Assembly (NCBI GenBank): GCA_023525715.1
Contig: CM042010.1
Span: 86,120,116-86,184,115 of the forward strand
Reading direction: 5' to 3'
DNA length: 64,000 nucleotides
DNA from: Cichorium intybus
Taxonomy: Eukaryota > Streptophyta > Magnoliopsida > Asterales > Asteraceae
A model generated the notes under the pieces. The model did not search any database. It was not told the origin of the DNA and saw only the letters and a program-made list of their open reading frames with translations. Position 1 is the first letter of the stretch. Each line of letters opens with the position of its first letter. Below are positions 63,977 to 64,000 of the stretch, one piece after another. The translations under genes and the position numbers were made by a program.

Positions 63977-64000
63977 GATTTGCTTTGTCGCCTTGTTGTA

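Noticed and set aside
1..64000. Integrated plant pararetrovirus or other viral genome
   Set aside because: All RT domains are Ty1/copia or Ty3/gypsy with integrase and LTRs; no movement protein or coat protein motifs were seen.

Overview
This window is plant nuclear DNA made almost entirely of nested LTR retrotransposons and their debris. I found no convincing host gene, tRNA, rRNA or CRISPR array. The mix of Sirevirus-type Ty1/copia elements with a gene after pol, Athila-type Ty3/gypsy elements and chromodomain gypsy elements points to a eudicot with a large genome. Asteraceae is my guess from general familiarity with such elements; nothing in the sequence proves it. Nearly all coding regions carry stops and frameshifts, so most genes are annotated as pseudogenes.

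Layout. (1) 1-14,494: Sirevirus-like copia element 1 on the minus strand, 3' end beyond the left edge: gag (14,494 to about 11,760), protease/integrase/RT/RNase H (to 8,238), a 44-bp tandem repeat, then a degenerate env-like gene (7,126 to 85) split by a 2.37-kb solo LTR (4,531-6,903; TSD TGGTG). (2) 14,495-16,113: a segment bounded by 156-bp inverted repeats, breaking the gag of element 1. (3) 16,114-18,216: a plus-strand gypsy tail, PPT and LTR fused head-on to a fragment of a minus-strand gypsy element whose pol resumes at 39,332. (4) 18,217-39,331: a composite Athila element (LTR-internal-LTR-internal fragment-LTR fragment; TSD TGCCT) inserted in that minus-strand pol. A 1.89-kb solo LTR (20,318-22,207; TSD CAAAG) interrupts its gag, and its third ORF (27,592-28,905) is uninterrupted. 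A structurally complete chromovirus (31,711-38,963; TSD TGAAT) sits in its truncated second internal region. (5) 39,332-about 42,350: rest of the degenerate minus-strand gypsy pol. (6) 42,351-46,170: unexplained sequence, then a plus-strand copia 3' end and LTR. (7) 46,171-48,078: minus-strand gypsy LTR with PBS and leader but no coding region. (8) 48,256-49,384: hAT-type transposase relic. (9) 49,385-50,475: 3' end and 369-bp LTR of a minus-strand copia element. (10) 50,476 to about 61,575: Sirevirus-like element 2 on the minus strand (3' LTR, env-like gene with its own TATA box, pol, gag, PBS-like site). (11) about 61,611-64,000: copia element 3 on the minus strand, running off the right edge.

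How the parts work together. Each autonomous family encodes Gag for particle formation and Pol (protease, integrase, RT, RNase H) for replication and insertion; LTRs carry promoters, the PBS primes minus-strand DNA synthesis and the PPT primes plus-strand synthesis. Two Sirevirus copies and the Athila copy also carry an extra gene between pol and the 3' LTR. In both Sirevirus copies that gene looks like an ordinary plant gene (TATA box, CT-rich leader, and candidate introns in copy 1). The most interesting signals are these gene-like env regions, repeated short motifs inside several unrelated LTRs, the rearrangement history of the Athila element, and the contrast between nearly identical LTRs and broken genes in the chromovirus.
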